From JAHECQ01 sp963775125 (GTDB taxonomy: Bacteria > Actinomycetota > Acidimicrobiia > Acidimicrobiales > SZUA-35): DNA of 64,000 nt. Position numbers and translations under genes: made by a program. The notes beneath the pieces are model-generated. The model had not been told where the DNA came from and ran no database searches. It was given only the letters and a program-made list of their open reading frames with translations. The stretch spans positions 1,343,413-1,407,412 of the forward strand of contig CAVZHQ010000007.1 in the NCBI GenBank assembly GCA_963775125.1, in the 5' to 3' direction. This document shows positions 36,172-45,136 of the stretch, one piece after another. The first letter of the stretch is position 1, and every line of letters begins with the position of its first letter.

Positions 36172-37033
36172 TGAACTATGCACGAGCTGAGAGTCGAGAC
36201 CGTGGAGTGCACCTCTCCTGCTCATCGGGGGTCAGACCGAGTCGTGGTGGGGGTACGAAGCGGCGATGGGCCTACTCGCCCAGCACTTCGACGTCTTTGC
36301 GGTCGACCTGCGCGGCCAGGGACGTTCGACGTGGACGCCGGCGCGCTACACGCTCGACAACATGGGCAACGACCTGGTGCGGTTCATCGACACGGTGATC
36401 GGACGGCCTACCCTCGTCAGCGGTCTCTCCTCGGGTGGCGTGCTCAGCGCCTGGTTGGCGGCATACGCCAAGCCGGGCCAGCTACTCGGCGCCGTGCTCG
36501 AAGACCCGCCGTTGTTCGCTTCAGAGCTCACACCCGCGTGCGGGCCGTCGATCCGTCAAGGCGCCGGACCCATGTTCAACGCCTTTGCCACGTTCCTCGG
36601 GGCGCAATGGCGAATCGGCGACTGGGACGGGCTACGCCGACATCTCGACGAGCACGGCACCGACCGACAGCGAGCCATGCTCCGGGGTGCGGACGCCCCA
36701 CCGCAGAACTTCCTCGAATACGACCCGGAATGGGGAGCTGCCTTCTGGGATGGCTCGGTGTGCATCGGGTGCAGCCACGAGCGCATGCTGGCCGCGGTCC
36801 GTGTGCCGGTATTGCTCACCCATCACCGCCGCGGCATGAGCTCCGACACGGGCCATCTCATCGGCGCGTTGGCCGACAACCAGGCCGAACGGGCCCGACA
36901 GCTCGTCGAGGAGGTAGCGGGCCAGCCCTGCACGTACCGATCGTTTCCCGAACAGCCACACTTCATGCACGCCGCCGACCCTTCGTTGTTCACCGACACG
37001 CTCGTCGACTGGGCATCGACCTTGGAGCGTTGA
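36172..37033 (+). CDS. Alpha/beta hydrolase, N-terminus disrupted
   Basis: ATG 36172 follows GGGGAG. The first codons (MNYARAE) are out of phase with the main frame, which reads PLLLIGGQTESWWGYEAAMG and then FAVDLRGQGRSTWTPARYTL. The nucleophile elbow is SGLSSGG, and the His lies in FPEQPHFMHAADP. About 20 residues of strand beta-1/2 seem missing or scrambled between the two phases, so a small deletion as well as a frameshift is possible. The main frame is intact from 36266. General hydrolase; substrate unknown. Confidence 0.7.
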
Positions 37034-37118
37034 ACCTGGGACCGGTGGCTGCCCGGTAGTGGCGAGATCGCCGCGGTGTCGAGCGCCTCGAACGTGCAGA
37101 CGCACGTGCAGCTGGGAG

Positions 37119-38306
37119 TCAGATGGCTGCTTCGTCACCGAACCGAGCGATGTCGTCCCACGAGTAGCCGAGTTCGAGCAAGATCTCCTCGGTGTGTTGG
37201 CCCAGCTCTGGAGCGGCGACGCCGGTTCGGGTCGGCGTGTCGGTCATCGTGATCGGACAGCCGACGACGCGGATTCGGCCATGAGTCGGGTGGTCGACCG
37301 TCGCCACATAGCCGTTTACTTCCGCCTGCGGATCGTCGGCGACTTGACCGTGGTTGCGGACCGGCGCGAAACGCTGGCCCTCTGCTGCCAGCCGTTCGCA
37401 CCACTCTGCGGTTGTGCGAGTACTGAAGATCTCGTTGAAGACGACGAACAGCTCCGCTTTGATCTCGGGCGTGACGAAGTAGTTCCCGAATCGGGGGTTG
37501 TCGAGCAGATCCGGACGCTCGACGGCTCGCACCATGCCCGGCCAGAGGTGTTCCGGGCATCCCACGATGGCGATGAAGCCGTCGGCGGTAGGAAAGATCC
37601 CGTAGATGGCATGGACGAGCGGGTGACCGCCGTTCGAACGTCCCGTCGTCTCGCCGGTGATCAGGTAGTAGGTGAGCTCCATCGACTGCAACCAGATCTG
37701 ACCGCCGAGAAGCGAAACGTCCACTCGCTGACCGCGCCCGGTCCGCTCACGCGCAAAGAGCGCCGCCAGGATGCCGCTGGTGAGGTTCTGGGCTCCACTG
37801 CTGTCGGCCACCAGCGTGCCTACCGGCGTCATTGGACCGCCGTCGCTCCCGGTCGTCGAGATGATGCCGCCCATCGCCTGTCCAGCCATGTCCGCGCCCT
37901 CCCGCTGAGCTTCCGGGCCATGGGGGCCGAGGTACGAGGCGGCGGCCCAGATGAGTCGCGGGTTGACCGTGGCGAGGTGTTCGTAGCTGAGGCCCCAACC
38001 TTCGAGGGTGCCGGGCATGAAGTTCGAGAGGAACACATCGGCCGACCCGCACATCCTTTCCAGAACGGCTTTGCCTGATGGCGTGCGGAGGTCGAGCGTG
38101 ATGGACCGCTTGCCTCGGTTGTTGGCGATGAACGCCGGCCCGCCCCAGTCAGGGATGGGCGCTACGTGCCGACCGACGTCTCCGATGCCGGGAAGCTCCA
38201 CCTTGATGACCTCGGCCCCGAGGTCATGCAGCATTGCTGCCGCCTGCGGACCCTGGACCAGGGTCGAGACATCGATGACGACGATTCCGTCGAGCGCTCC
38301 AGGCAT
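37119..38306 (-). CDS. CaiB/BaiF family CoA-transferase (class III)
   Basis: 395 residues. The N-terminal DVSTLVQGPQAAAMLHDLGA and EVIKVELPGIGD are diagnostic, as are FIANNRGKRSITLDLRTPSG and DVFLSNFMPGTLEGWGLSYE. The catalytic Asp is in REGADMAGQAMGG. These enzymes move CoA between organic acids by a ping-pong mechanism with an aspartyl-CoA intermediate. Acid substrate unknown. The start is supported by TAGGGT 6 bases upstream. Confidence 0.9.
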   Translation of the reverse strand: MPGALDGIVVIDVSTLVQGPQAAAMLHDLGAEVIKVELPGIGDVGRHVAPIPDWGGPAFIANNRGKRSITLDLRTPSGKAVLERMCGSADVFLSNFMPGTLEGWGLSYEHLATVNPRLIWAAASYLGPHGPEAQREGADMAGQAMGGIISTTGSDGGPMTPVGTLVADSSGAQNLTSGILAALFARERTGRGQRVDVSLLGGQIWLQSMELTYYLITGETTGRSNGGHPLVHAIYGIFPTADGFIAIVGCPEHLWPGMVRAVERPDLLDNPRFGNYFVTPEIKAELFVVFNEIFSTRTTAEWCERLAAEGQRFAPVRNHGQVADDPQAEVNGYVATVDHPTHGRIRVVGCPITMTDTPTRTGVAAPELGQHTEEILLELGYSWDDIARFGDEAAI

Positions 38307-38312
38307 GGCAGC

Positions 38313-38318
38313 ACCCTA
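38313..38318 (-). promoter_or_regulatory. -10 hexamer TAGGGT, leaderless start
   Basis: TAGGGT on the minus strand, 6 bases before the ATG of the CoA-transferase gene, in the 54-base divergent gap to the next hydrolase. Confidence 0.5.
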
Positions 38319-38347
38319 GCCGTCACGGACTGATCGTCGCCGTGCCC

Positions 38348-38353
38348 TACTCT
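38348..38353 (+). promoter_or_regulatory. -10 hexamer TACTCT, leaderless start
   Basis: TACTCT ends 7 bases before ATG 38361. With the minus-strand hexamer at 38313 it forms a compact divergent leaderless promoter pair. Confidence 0.45.
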
Positions 38354-38360
38354 CTCCGCC

Positions 38361-39239
38361 ATGCCATCGACCAACAGCAACGGCGCCACCATCGAGTACG
38401 AGGTTCACGGAGCTGGCGCGGACCGAACATTGCTCCTCGTCAACGGGCTCGGCTCGCAGCTCATTGCGTGGGATCTCGGCTTCTGCCAGTACTTGGTCGA
38501 CCGCGGGTTCCAGGTCCTCACGTTCGACAACCGCGACGTGGGACTCACCTCCAAGTCCCAGACACCTCTCCCGTCTGACCTGTGGGCGACGATGGCCAAG
38601 CTTCGGGCCGGCACAGCAAGCGAGCCACCCCCGTACACCCTGGCTGATATGGCAGCCGACGGGATCGCCGTGCTCGACGCCGTCGGGGTCGACCAGGCCC
38701 ACGTGGCCGGAATGTCGATGGGGGGAATGATCGTGCAACGCATGGCCCTCGATTTTCCGGAGCGAGTGCGGTCGATGACATCGATCATGTCGACGACGGG
38801 AAACACCGACGTCGGTCAGGCAACCCCGGAGGCGATGGCCACCCTCAGTTCCCCGACACCCTCGGACCGAGACGGTTTCATCGAACACACCGTGGCCAAT
38901 CGTCGGGTGATCAGCGGCATGCACTACGACCCCCAGTACTGGCGGATGATGGCGCCCCGCTTCTACGACCGCTCCTTTCATCCGCCCGGACCGGCCTATC
39001 AGTTGTTGGCCATCGCCGCCGACGGCGACCGCACCGCCGAACTGGAACAGCTTCGAGTGCCGACCCTTGTGGTTCACGGGCGGCTCGATCCGCTTGTGAC
39101 CCTTTCGGGCGGCGAGGCCACTGCGGCCGCGATCCCCAACGCCGAGTTGCTGGTCATCGACGAAATGGGCCATGACATCCACCCGCCGCTGTGGGCCCCG
39201 ATCGGCGACGCCATCGCCGCGCTCGCCGATCGTGCGTGA
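38361..39239 (+). CDS. Alpha/beta hydrolase (RdmC-like methylesterase type)
   Basis: 292 residues. Landmarks are LLLVNGLGSQLIAWD, FDNRDVGLTSKS, and the nucleophile elbow GMSMGGMIVQRMALDFPERV with Ser near residue 116. The Asp is in VHGRLDPLVTLSGG and the His in DEMGHDIHPPLW. This resembles the aclacinomycin methylesterase-type hydrolases that are common and unassigned in actinobacteria. The stop overlaps the GTG of the lipoprotein esterase that follows. Confidence 0.88.
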   Translation: MPSTNSNGATIEYEVHGAGADRTLLLVNGLGSQLIAWDLGFCQYLVDRGFQVLTFDNRDVGLTSKSQTPLPSDLWATMAKLRAGTASEPPPYTLADMAADGIAVLDAVGVDQAHVAGMSMGGMIVQRMALDFPERVRSMTSIMSTTGNTDVGQATPEAMATLSSPTPSDRDGFIEHTVANRRVISGMHYDPQYWRMMAPRFYDRSFHPPGPAYQLLAIAADGDRTAELEQLRVPTLVVHGRLDPLVTLSGGEATAAAIPNAELLVIDEMGHDIHPPLWAPIGDAIAALADRA

Positions 39240-40337
39240 GCCGAGCAGCGGAAGCCGCATCGCTCGCCGGCGGCCGACCTCGCCGGCGTTGGCCTTGGCG
39301 CTGTTCCTGGGCGCCACGGCCTGTACCGACGGCTCGTCCCCCGGCGAGGATGGTGCCGGGATCGAGACCATCACCACGAGTTCCAGCACACCAGTTCCAG
39401 CGCGACCACTTCCACCGCCACCGCGACCACTGGCGGGTCCGCTGACGAGCCATCGGGCTCAGGGTGCGGGCAGGCAATTGCCACTGGCCGATCGACGGTG
39501 TCGTTCGAGTTCGAAGACCGAACGCGGGTCTATGAACTCGTCGTCCCGACGAGCTACGACGAGGCGGTGCCGACGCCGCTGGTCTTGAATTGGCACGGTC
39601 TCGGCTCGAACGGACCTGACCAGCTCGGGTTCTCCGAGTACCCGGCGCTCGCCGAGAAGGAGGGCTTCTTGGTCGTGGCACCCACTGGCATATCGGCACC
39701 CGGCCAGCTGCGAAACTCGTGGGAGCTGACCGATGCCGACGACCCGACGCGAGATGATGTGGCGTTCGCCGAGGCCGTGCTCGACCGGGTGATCGCGTCC
39801 GCGTGTGTCGACGAAGCCCGCGTGTACACGACTGGACTTTCCAACGGCGGCTACTTCAGTTCCCGCCTCGTGTGCGAGCTCGCCGACCGGATCGCCGCCG
39901 CCGCCTCAGTGGCCGCCCTCGTCCATCCCGACGACTGCCGACCCAGCCGCCCGGTCCCCTACCTGGCGTTCCACGGCGTCGATGACAAGATCGTCCCCTA
40001 CGACGGCGGCGGATTCTCGACGCTCGTGCCCGGCGTGCGGATCGAGCTTTTCGAGCCGGCCATTCCCGACGAGTTCGCCGAGTTTGCCGCCACCTTCGGC
40101 TGCGATGCCACCCCTGCCGAGACGGCTGTTTCGGCCGACGTCACCGCGTTCGAGTACGAGGGTTGCCCCGATGGCGTCGAGGCGGTGTTCTACCGCCTCG
40201 AGAACGCCGGCCACACCTGGCCCGGCTCCAGCACCTCTCGAGCCATCAGCCGACTCGCCGGGCTTGGTGTCACCAACACCGACATCAACGCCACCGAACT
40301 TTCCTGGGAGTTCTTCAGCCGCCACACTCTCGAGTAG
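39232..40337 (+). CDS. Secreted lipoprotein esterase (PHB depolymerase/LpqC-like), frameshifted near 39,390
   Basis: GTG 39232 overlaps the previous stop. The first phase gives a lipoprotein signal: basic arm, LALALFLGATAC lipobox, then a Ser/Thr/Pro-rich linker. The linker continues in the next phase (TTSTATATTGG) into the enzyme: VYELVVPTSYDEAVPTPLVL, NWHGLGSNG, nucleophile TGLSNGGYFSSRLVCELAD, FHGVDDKIVPYDG with Asp, and His in NAGHTWPG. One base is missing in the linker. Family members cleave polyesters or feruloyl esters; which one is used here is unknown. It should be anchored on the outer face of the membrane. Confidence 0.8.
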
Positions 40338-40369
40338 CACGGCGGGGTTGGCGAACCGGGACGATCAAT

Positions 40370-40383
40370 CAAACATTTGTTCG
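40370..40383 (+). promoter_or_regulatory. LexA-like SOS box (distal)
   Basis: CAAACATTTGTTCG, an AAC-N4-GTTC half-perfect match to the GAAC-N4-GTTC box used by LexA in actinobacteria and Bacillus. It lies 40 bases (about four helical turns) upstream of the proximal box. Confidence 0.55.
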
Positions 40384-40401
40384 CTTTTTCTCACCTCTCA
40401 G

Positions 40402-40430
40402 TTGATAATTGAACAACTGTTCGTTAGATT
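40402..40430 (+). promoter_or_regulatory. Promoter of DUF222-HNH gene, leaderless
   Basis: TTGATA at 40402-40407, a 17-base spacer, then TAGATT at 40425-40430. The ATG at 40437 lies 6 bases after the -10 box, where transcription should begin, so the message is probably leaderless. The proximal SOS box fills the spacer. Confidence 0.6.
40410..40423 (+). promoter_or_regulatory. LexA SOS box (proximal)
   Basis: TGAACAACTGTTCG contains the full palindrome GAAC-AACT-GTTC. It sits between the -35 and -10 boxes of the HNH gene, so bound LexA would block RNA polymerase. Confidence 0.75.
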
Positions 40431-40436
40431 ATCTCT

Positions 40437-41657
40437 ATGGAAGTCTTACTATCGATCATAGAAGAGACCTCTTCTCCGGAACTGACGCAGCTCACCAACG
40501 ACGAACTCGCCCAGCAGGTACTCGACTACGAACGCTCCCGAGCCCGGCTCGAAGCCCAACAGGCCGAAGCCGTTGACGAACTCCGGCGCCGCGCCGGAGC
40601 AGTCCCCCGCCGGTACCGCAACCAACGTCTCTGGTTCGCCGACCAAACCCACCTCCCCACCCGCGTCGTCGGCCGACGATTCAAACGAGCCGAACTCCTA
40701 CACGGCGCTCTGGCGTTGGCCCGCCCCCTCCTCCACACCGGCGCCATCAACCCCTCCCATCTCGACGAACTCTCCCGTCTGGCCGACCGGCGAGAACTCG
40801 CCGTCGCCCTCCAACGAGACCTCCCCCTCCTGCTGCAATGGGCGCAGGCCGAACCGTGGGAAGTATTCCAAACCCTCACCGCCGCCTGGGCCGAGATGGT
40901 CGACCCGACAGACCCCGCCGATCAGGACGACCGCAACCTTGAAGCCCGAGGCCTCAGCTGGGTCCAAGGCCTCGACAACGAAATCATGGCCGCCCTCGAC
41001 ACCACCGGCCTCAACTGGGAACAAGTCCTCACTGCAGTCGAACCCATCTACGAACGGCTCCTGGCCGAGGAGTGGGAGGTCGTGCGAGAGCACTACGGAG
41101 ACATGGCCACTGCGCAGCACCTTGCACGCACCAACCGTCAGCGTTGGCACGACGCCTTCTTCATCGTCATCCGCGCCGGCATCAATCATCTGACCCCCAC
41201 CGACACCAGCTACAACGTCAACGTCACCGTCGACATCCAAACCCTCGAGAACGAGGCCCGTCGCCAAGCCGGCCAAGCGCCCGTCGAACGAGACCCCGAG
41301 GACACGCGCCACTACCGCTGCCACACCGAACACGGCCTCCGACTCAACGCCACCGCCGCCCTGCGAGCAGCCCTGGCCGGCACCATCCGCCGAATTGTCC
41401 TCGACGCAACAAGCCTCAACCTCGATGTCTCCCGCAGCACCCGACTCTTCAAAGGCCCCCTCCGCGAAGCGCTCGTCATCAGAGACCAACACTGCACCGG
41501 ACCCGGATGCCAGACACCGAGCTACCGATGCGAAGCCGACCACGTCATCCCTCACCACCTCGGTGGGCCAACCACCGCCGGCAACGGCAAGATGCGATGT
41601 GGTCCGTGCCACCGGCAGAAGACCCGACTCGAAGCCGAAGGCATCTACCTCTGCTGA
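40437..41657 (+). CDS. DUF222 (13E12 repeat family) HNH endonuclease
   Basis: 406 residues. The N-terminal 290 residues are the DUF222 helical region, with ELTQLTNDELAQQVLDYERS, LEAQQAEAVDELRRRAG and RRFKRAELLHGALALARPLL. The C-terminal HNH domain is IRDQHCTGPGCQTPSYRCEA, DHVIPHHLGGPT and GNGKMRCGPCHRQK, with two CxxC zinc pairs and the HNH residues. Members are abundant in actinobacteria and several in Mycobacterium tuberculosis are SOS-regulated. Two LexA-like boxes lie just upstream here. Nuclease activity and DNA target are unproven. Confidence 0.9.
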   Translation: MEVLLSIIEETSSPELTQLTNDELAQQVLDYERSRARLEAQQAEAVDELRRRAGAVPRRYRNQRLWFADQTHLPTRVVGRRFKRAELLHGALALARPLLHTGAINPSHLDELSRLADRRELAVALQRDLPLLLQWAQAEPWEVFQTLTAAWAEMVDPTDPADQDDRNLEARGLSWVQGLDNEIMAALDTTGLNWEQVLTAVEPIYERLLAEEWEVVREHYGDMATAQHLARTNRQRWHDAFFIVIRAGINHLTPTDTSYNVNVTVDIQTLENEARRQAGQAPVERDPEDTRHYRCHTEHGLRLNATAALRAALAGTIRRIVLDATSLNLDVSRSTRLFKGPLREALVIRDQHCTGPGCQTPSYRCEADHVIPHHLGGPTTAGNGKMRCGPCHRQKTRLEAEGIYLC

Positions 41658-41680
41658 CAAGGGTGGGCCTAGCGCTGCAG

Positions 41681-42939
41681 CTATCTCGCTCCAGCGCTCG
41701 AACCGTGAAGATGACGAAGAACGCCGGCTGCCGCGCGCTCACCGCTGTACATCGCGCCCTGCGTCGATGCCGTGTCTCGATGGTCGCCGCACACGAACAG
41801 CCCGCCGCCCAAAGCGACCCGTTGCTTCGGACCGAACGGAGGGGCCTGGGCGGGCTGACCATGGGGAATGACATCGGTGCGGAGGTGTTCCCAATCGGTC
41901 GTGACCGAGCCGAACCACCGGGCGAGTTGCTCACGGACGCGAACTGTGATCGTCGGGTCGAGCGCTTCGGCCCCAGGCACCGCAGCTGCGATCAGCGCTC
42001 GGCCGGGCGGAGCATACGAACGGCGAGACCTCGCTCATCACCGCGACGTTCTTCGGCGGGTCCGCTCTTCTCGCCGTCGAGGATGAGCGTCCGGCCCGCC
42101 ACCGGCGCACCCGAGGCCGCGAACCAGCAGCACGCAACCGCCCGAGACCCCGGATCAGGAACACGCTCGCCGAGCAACCCATGGGCTGAAGGACCTTCGG
42201 TGGCCACGACAACGACCCGCGCATCGACGCGCTCCCCAGTGTCCAGGACGACACCTGAGTCGTCGACTTGTGAGACCCGCGCCCCGAGCCGCACGGTCTC
42301 CTCAGGCAACGTCGATCCGAGCTGCGCGGCCAGCGCACCCATTCCGAGCCGCGGTACGGCGGTGGCCCCAACGGCCAGCATGCGAAGAATCACGTCGAAA
42401 CGCCGGCTCGATACCTCGAGCAGCGGATCCAGCTGGATGCCGGCAAACAGCGGCTGCCAGAACGACTCGATGATCCGACTCGAGAACCCGGCGTTCGCCA
42501 ACCGCTCCGCGGTGCTCATGTCTGGGCGTCGGAGGAGCTCACGGACCGAGTGTCGGCGGACGTCAAGAATCAGCAGAGCCAAGCGGGCCTTGTCCACGAG
42601 CGAGCCAATTGGGGCGACCGCCGTCTGCCGAAGCTGCAACGGTCGGCGCAGCGGATCGCCGACCCGATGGAATCCGCCGCGTACTCGAACGAGTGCGCCG
42701 GGCTCGAATGGGCAAAGCTCGAGCGCGTCGAGATCGAACCGCTGCTGCACCTGGGGATACCCAGTGAGCACGACCTGAAAGCCACGATCGAGCTGGTATC
42801 CGTCCACCTTGTCAGTGCGGACACGGCCACCGAGGCCATCGGATGCCTCGAGGACCTTGCAGTGCACTCCCGCTTTCGTGAGGTCCTGGGCGCAGGCAAG
42901 TCCTGCGAGCCCAGCTCCTACGATGACGACGTCGGCCAT
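41681..42939 (-). CDS. FAD-dependent amine-oxidase/phytoene-desaturase-like oxidoreductase, two frameshifts
   Basis: From ATG 42939 the protein reads DVVIVGAGLAGLACAQDLTK (dinucleotide-binding motif) and LEASDGLGGRVRTDKVDGYQ (second glycine motif). It is in one frame to GEKSGPA near 42,040, then KNVAVMSEVSP in the next phase, then SYAPPGRALIAAAVPGAEAL near 42,015, ending with GGGLFVCGDHRDTASTQGAM, the usual C-terminal FAD-binding segment. Two extra single bases within about 35 bases explain this. The family oxidises amines or desaturates carotenoids; substrate unknown, though a link with retinal supply for the heliorhodopsin cannot be excluded. Confidence 0.75.
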
Positions 42940-43078
42940 GTCTACCTGGTCGCTGACCGAGAACGGCATCGGTGATCAGCTGTCCGGTCGAGGCCGCGAA
43001 CTCCCGTGCCAGCCGGCCTGCTCGCTCTCTCTTGATGCTCAACACCATGGGCCGCCAGAGTACCTATGGTGGCGGAGC

Positions 43079-44214
43079 ATGACCCTTCGCCCAGATGTCG
43101 TTGTCGTTGGGGGAGGCGTGATCGGCGTCGCCACAGCCTGGGCGCTCGCCCGAGCCGGTGTTCGAGTCGAGCTGCTCGAACGAGACGGCCTGGCCGCCCA
43201 CGCTTCGGGGCGCAACCAAGGCTTGGTGATCGGTCCTCACCCACCGGAAATGGCGGCGATCGCCGCTCGGGGCATTGAGCTCTACGAGGAACTCCACGCA
43301 GCGGTGCGAGAGCGCCTTCTTCCTCGACCGAGAGCCGCACGGTTGCCTGATGGTCGGCGGTGACGACCACCCCGGCCAAGTCCACGGGGCGGACCTGGCG
43401 ACGATCGAGCCACTGCTGGGGCCGACGGTGACCAGCGCGTGGCTGAATGAAGACGCTCGACGCATCGATCCCGGTGCGGCGGTCGTCGCTCTCGCCGAGG
43501 AAGCCCGGGCCGCCGGGGCGATCATTCGCACGGGTGTCGGGGTACGGGAGCTCATCCGAACGGGCGACCGGGTGACCGGGGTGCTGAGTGACGAAGGCCG
43601 CATCGACACCGGAACCGTGATCGTTGCGGCCGGACCCTGGTCATGGCGGGTATGTCGCAGCACCGAGTTCGACGTGCCGGTGCGCGGCGTCCGAGGTTGG
43701 CTGGTCGTCACCCGACCGGCTCCGTTCCGTTTGCGGCACGCCATTGAAGACAACTCCTGGGGTGCCACCAAGAAGGGGCTCACGACGCCAACAGTCGGCG
43801 AACTGGCTTCGGGAACGGTTGCGCCTCCGGCCGTTGCCGGCCTGATCCAACAGGACGCGGCCGGTCGTTTGTTGCTGGGGGCCTCACTGCAAACCAGCGC
43901 CACCGACGATCCCGAGCACCAGGACGAGGCGGTCGCTGCGGTGTGCCGCCGAGCCGCCGAGCTGGTGCCCGCCGTTGCGTCGCTGCCGATCGTCGAGATT
44001 CGCAGTTGTCGCCGACCGATGTCCGACGACGGCCTTCCGTTGCACGGCCCTGCTCCCCGGGCTGCAGGGCGTCGTCCTGGCCACCGGCCACGGGAGCCAA
44101 GGAATCACGTGGGGCATCGGATCCGGCGAGTCCGTCGCTGCCGGAGTGCTGACCGACCGGTGGGATCCCGCCCTCGCACCGGCTCGATTCGCGGTGACGG
44201 GCGTCAGCCGATGA
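43079..44214 (+). CDS. DAO-family FAD oxidoreductase (glycine/D-amino acid oxidase-like), two frameshifts
   Basis: ATG 43079 gives DVVVVGGGVIGVATAWALAR and LLERDGLAAHASGRNQG, the DAO-type FAD site with the SGRN motif. The frame breaks near 43,312 and continues FFLDREPHGCLMVGGDD through TVIVAAGPWS, and breaks again near 44,055 to continue GLQGVVLATGHGSQGITWGI, the C-terminal FAD-binding segment. Each break fits one extra base. Repaired length is about 378 residues. Oxidises an amine or amino acid of unknown identity. It is convergent with the stress-protein gene. Confidence 0.78.
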
Positions 44215-44251
44215 CTGGCACTCGAGACCGAACTCCGGTCGGTCAGCACCG

Positions 44252-45136
44252 TCACTGGGTGTCGAGGGGAATGACGGCTACCGGGCAGCGAGCGTGGGTG
44301 AGCGCGTAACGCAGCGCCCGGGTGGCTGTGCGGCTCGTCGTCGACGACCGAACGGTGCTGGCCGATGATGAGGAGTCCCGCCTTCCGACTGGCATCCACG
44401 AGCTGATGCGCCGGCATGCCGCTTCGGATGGAGGTCTCGACCTCGACTTCGCCGTCGCTCATCTCCTTGATCTCGTCGACGAGTGCGTCGAGATCTTCTT
44501 GTGTCCACTCGGCCCGCTTGGCCGGATCGATGTAGAAGGCGAGGACCTGCAACAAACCCTCGATGCTGAAAACCGGCGCTTCCCCGGTGGCTCGCACGAG
44601 GCCGATGGGCAGGTTGCGGTCGCCGGCCAGGTCGGCCGCCCAACGGATCGCCGCCTGCGTTCCCTCGCCGTGCCCGACGCCGACGATCAGCGGGAGGTCG
44701 CCACCGAGGCCTTCAGCGGCCGAGTCTGGGACCACGATGAGTGGGCAACTCAGGTCACGCAGAAGCTGACGCACCGTGCTACCGATCGTCTTCGGCAGGA
44801 CGCCCACCGGCTCGTGTGACCCGACCACGATGGCGTCGGCCCCGTGCTCCTCGGCCGCTCGATGCAGCGCAAGGCCGGCATGGTCTTCGGAGATGTCCGA
44901 GGTCAGTGAGGCCACCCGTCCTCGAGCCGGCGCCAACCACTCCCCTTCCAGTTGCTGGGCGAGGCGATTCCGGTAGTCGGCGCGGCCGGCGAGGATCGGT
45001 TCGGACGGCAGCTCCGTCTCCGGGGTCACGGCGGCGACTGCGTGAACGGAGCCGTGCGGCCCCACGGTGCCGACCACCCACTCGAGCGCTCGTTGCGCAC
45101 TGGCGAGCCGTCGATGCCGATCACCAGGTTCCTCAT
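44252..45136 (-). CDS. Tandem universal stress protein (two USP domains), frameshifted at both ends
   Basis: ATG 45136 overlaps the P-type ATPase stop as ATGA. The first domain starts MRNLVIGIDGSPV, breaks near 45,100, and continues AQRALEWVVGTVG to DAIVVGSHEPVGVLPKTIGS and LSCPLIVVPDS, the USP ATP-binding GxxG-S region. The second domain runs from LPLIVGVGHGEGTQAAIRWA to GLLIIGQHRS, breaks near 44,315, and ends YALTHARCPVAVIPLDTQ. One extra base in the CCCGGG run accounts for the second break. Likely binds ATP and signals stress in the cytoplasm; coupling to the ATPase is notable. Confidence 0.78.

Noticed and set aside
40437..41657. DUF222-HNH gene as a mobile intron or intein nuclease
   Set aside because: No intron or intein boundaries, terminal repeats or interrupted host gene nearby; the SOS promoter suggests a resident gene.
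41072..42778. 568-codon plus-strand open frame
   Set aside because: Overlaps the HNH gene in the wrong phase and then runs antisense to the FAD oxidoreductase; Arg/Pro/Ser-rich without motifs.
41681..44214. The two FAD oxidoreductases as a carotenoid/retinal pathway for the heliorhodopsin
   Set aside because: No phytoene synthase, cyclase or dioxygenase is present, and the second enzyme is of the DAO amine-oxidase type; too weak to claim.
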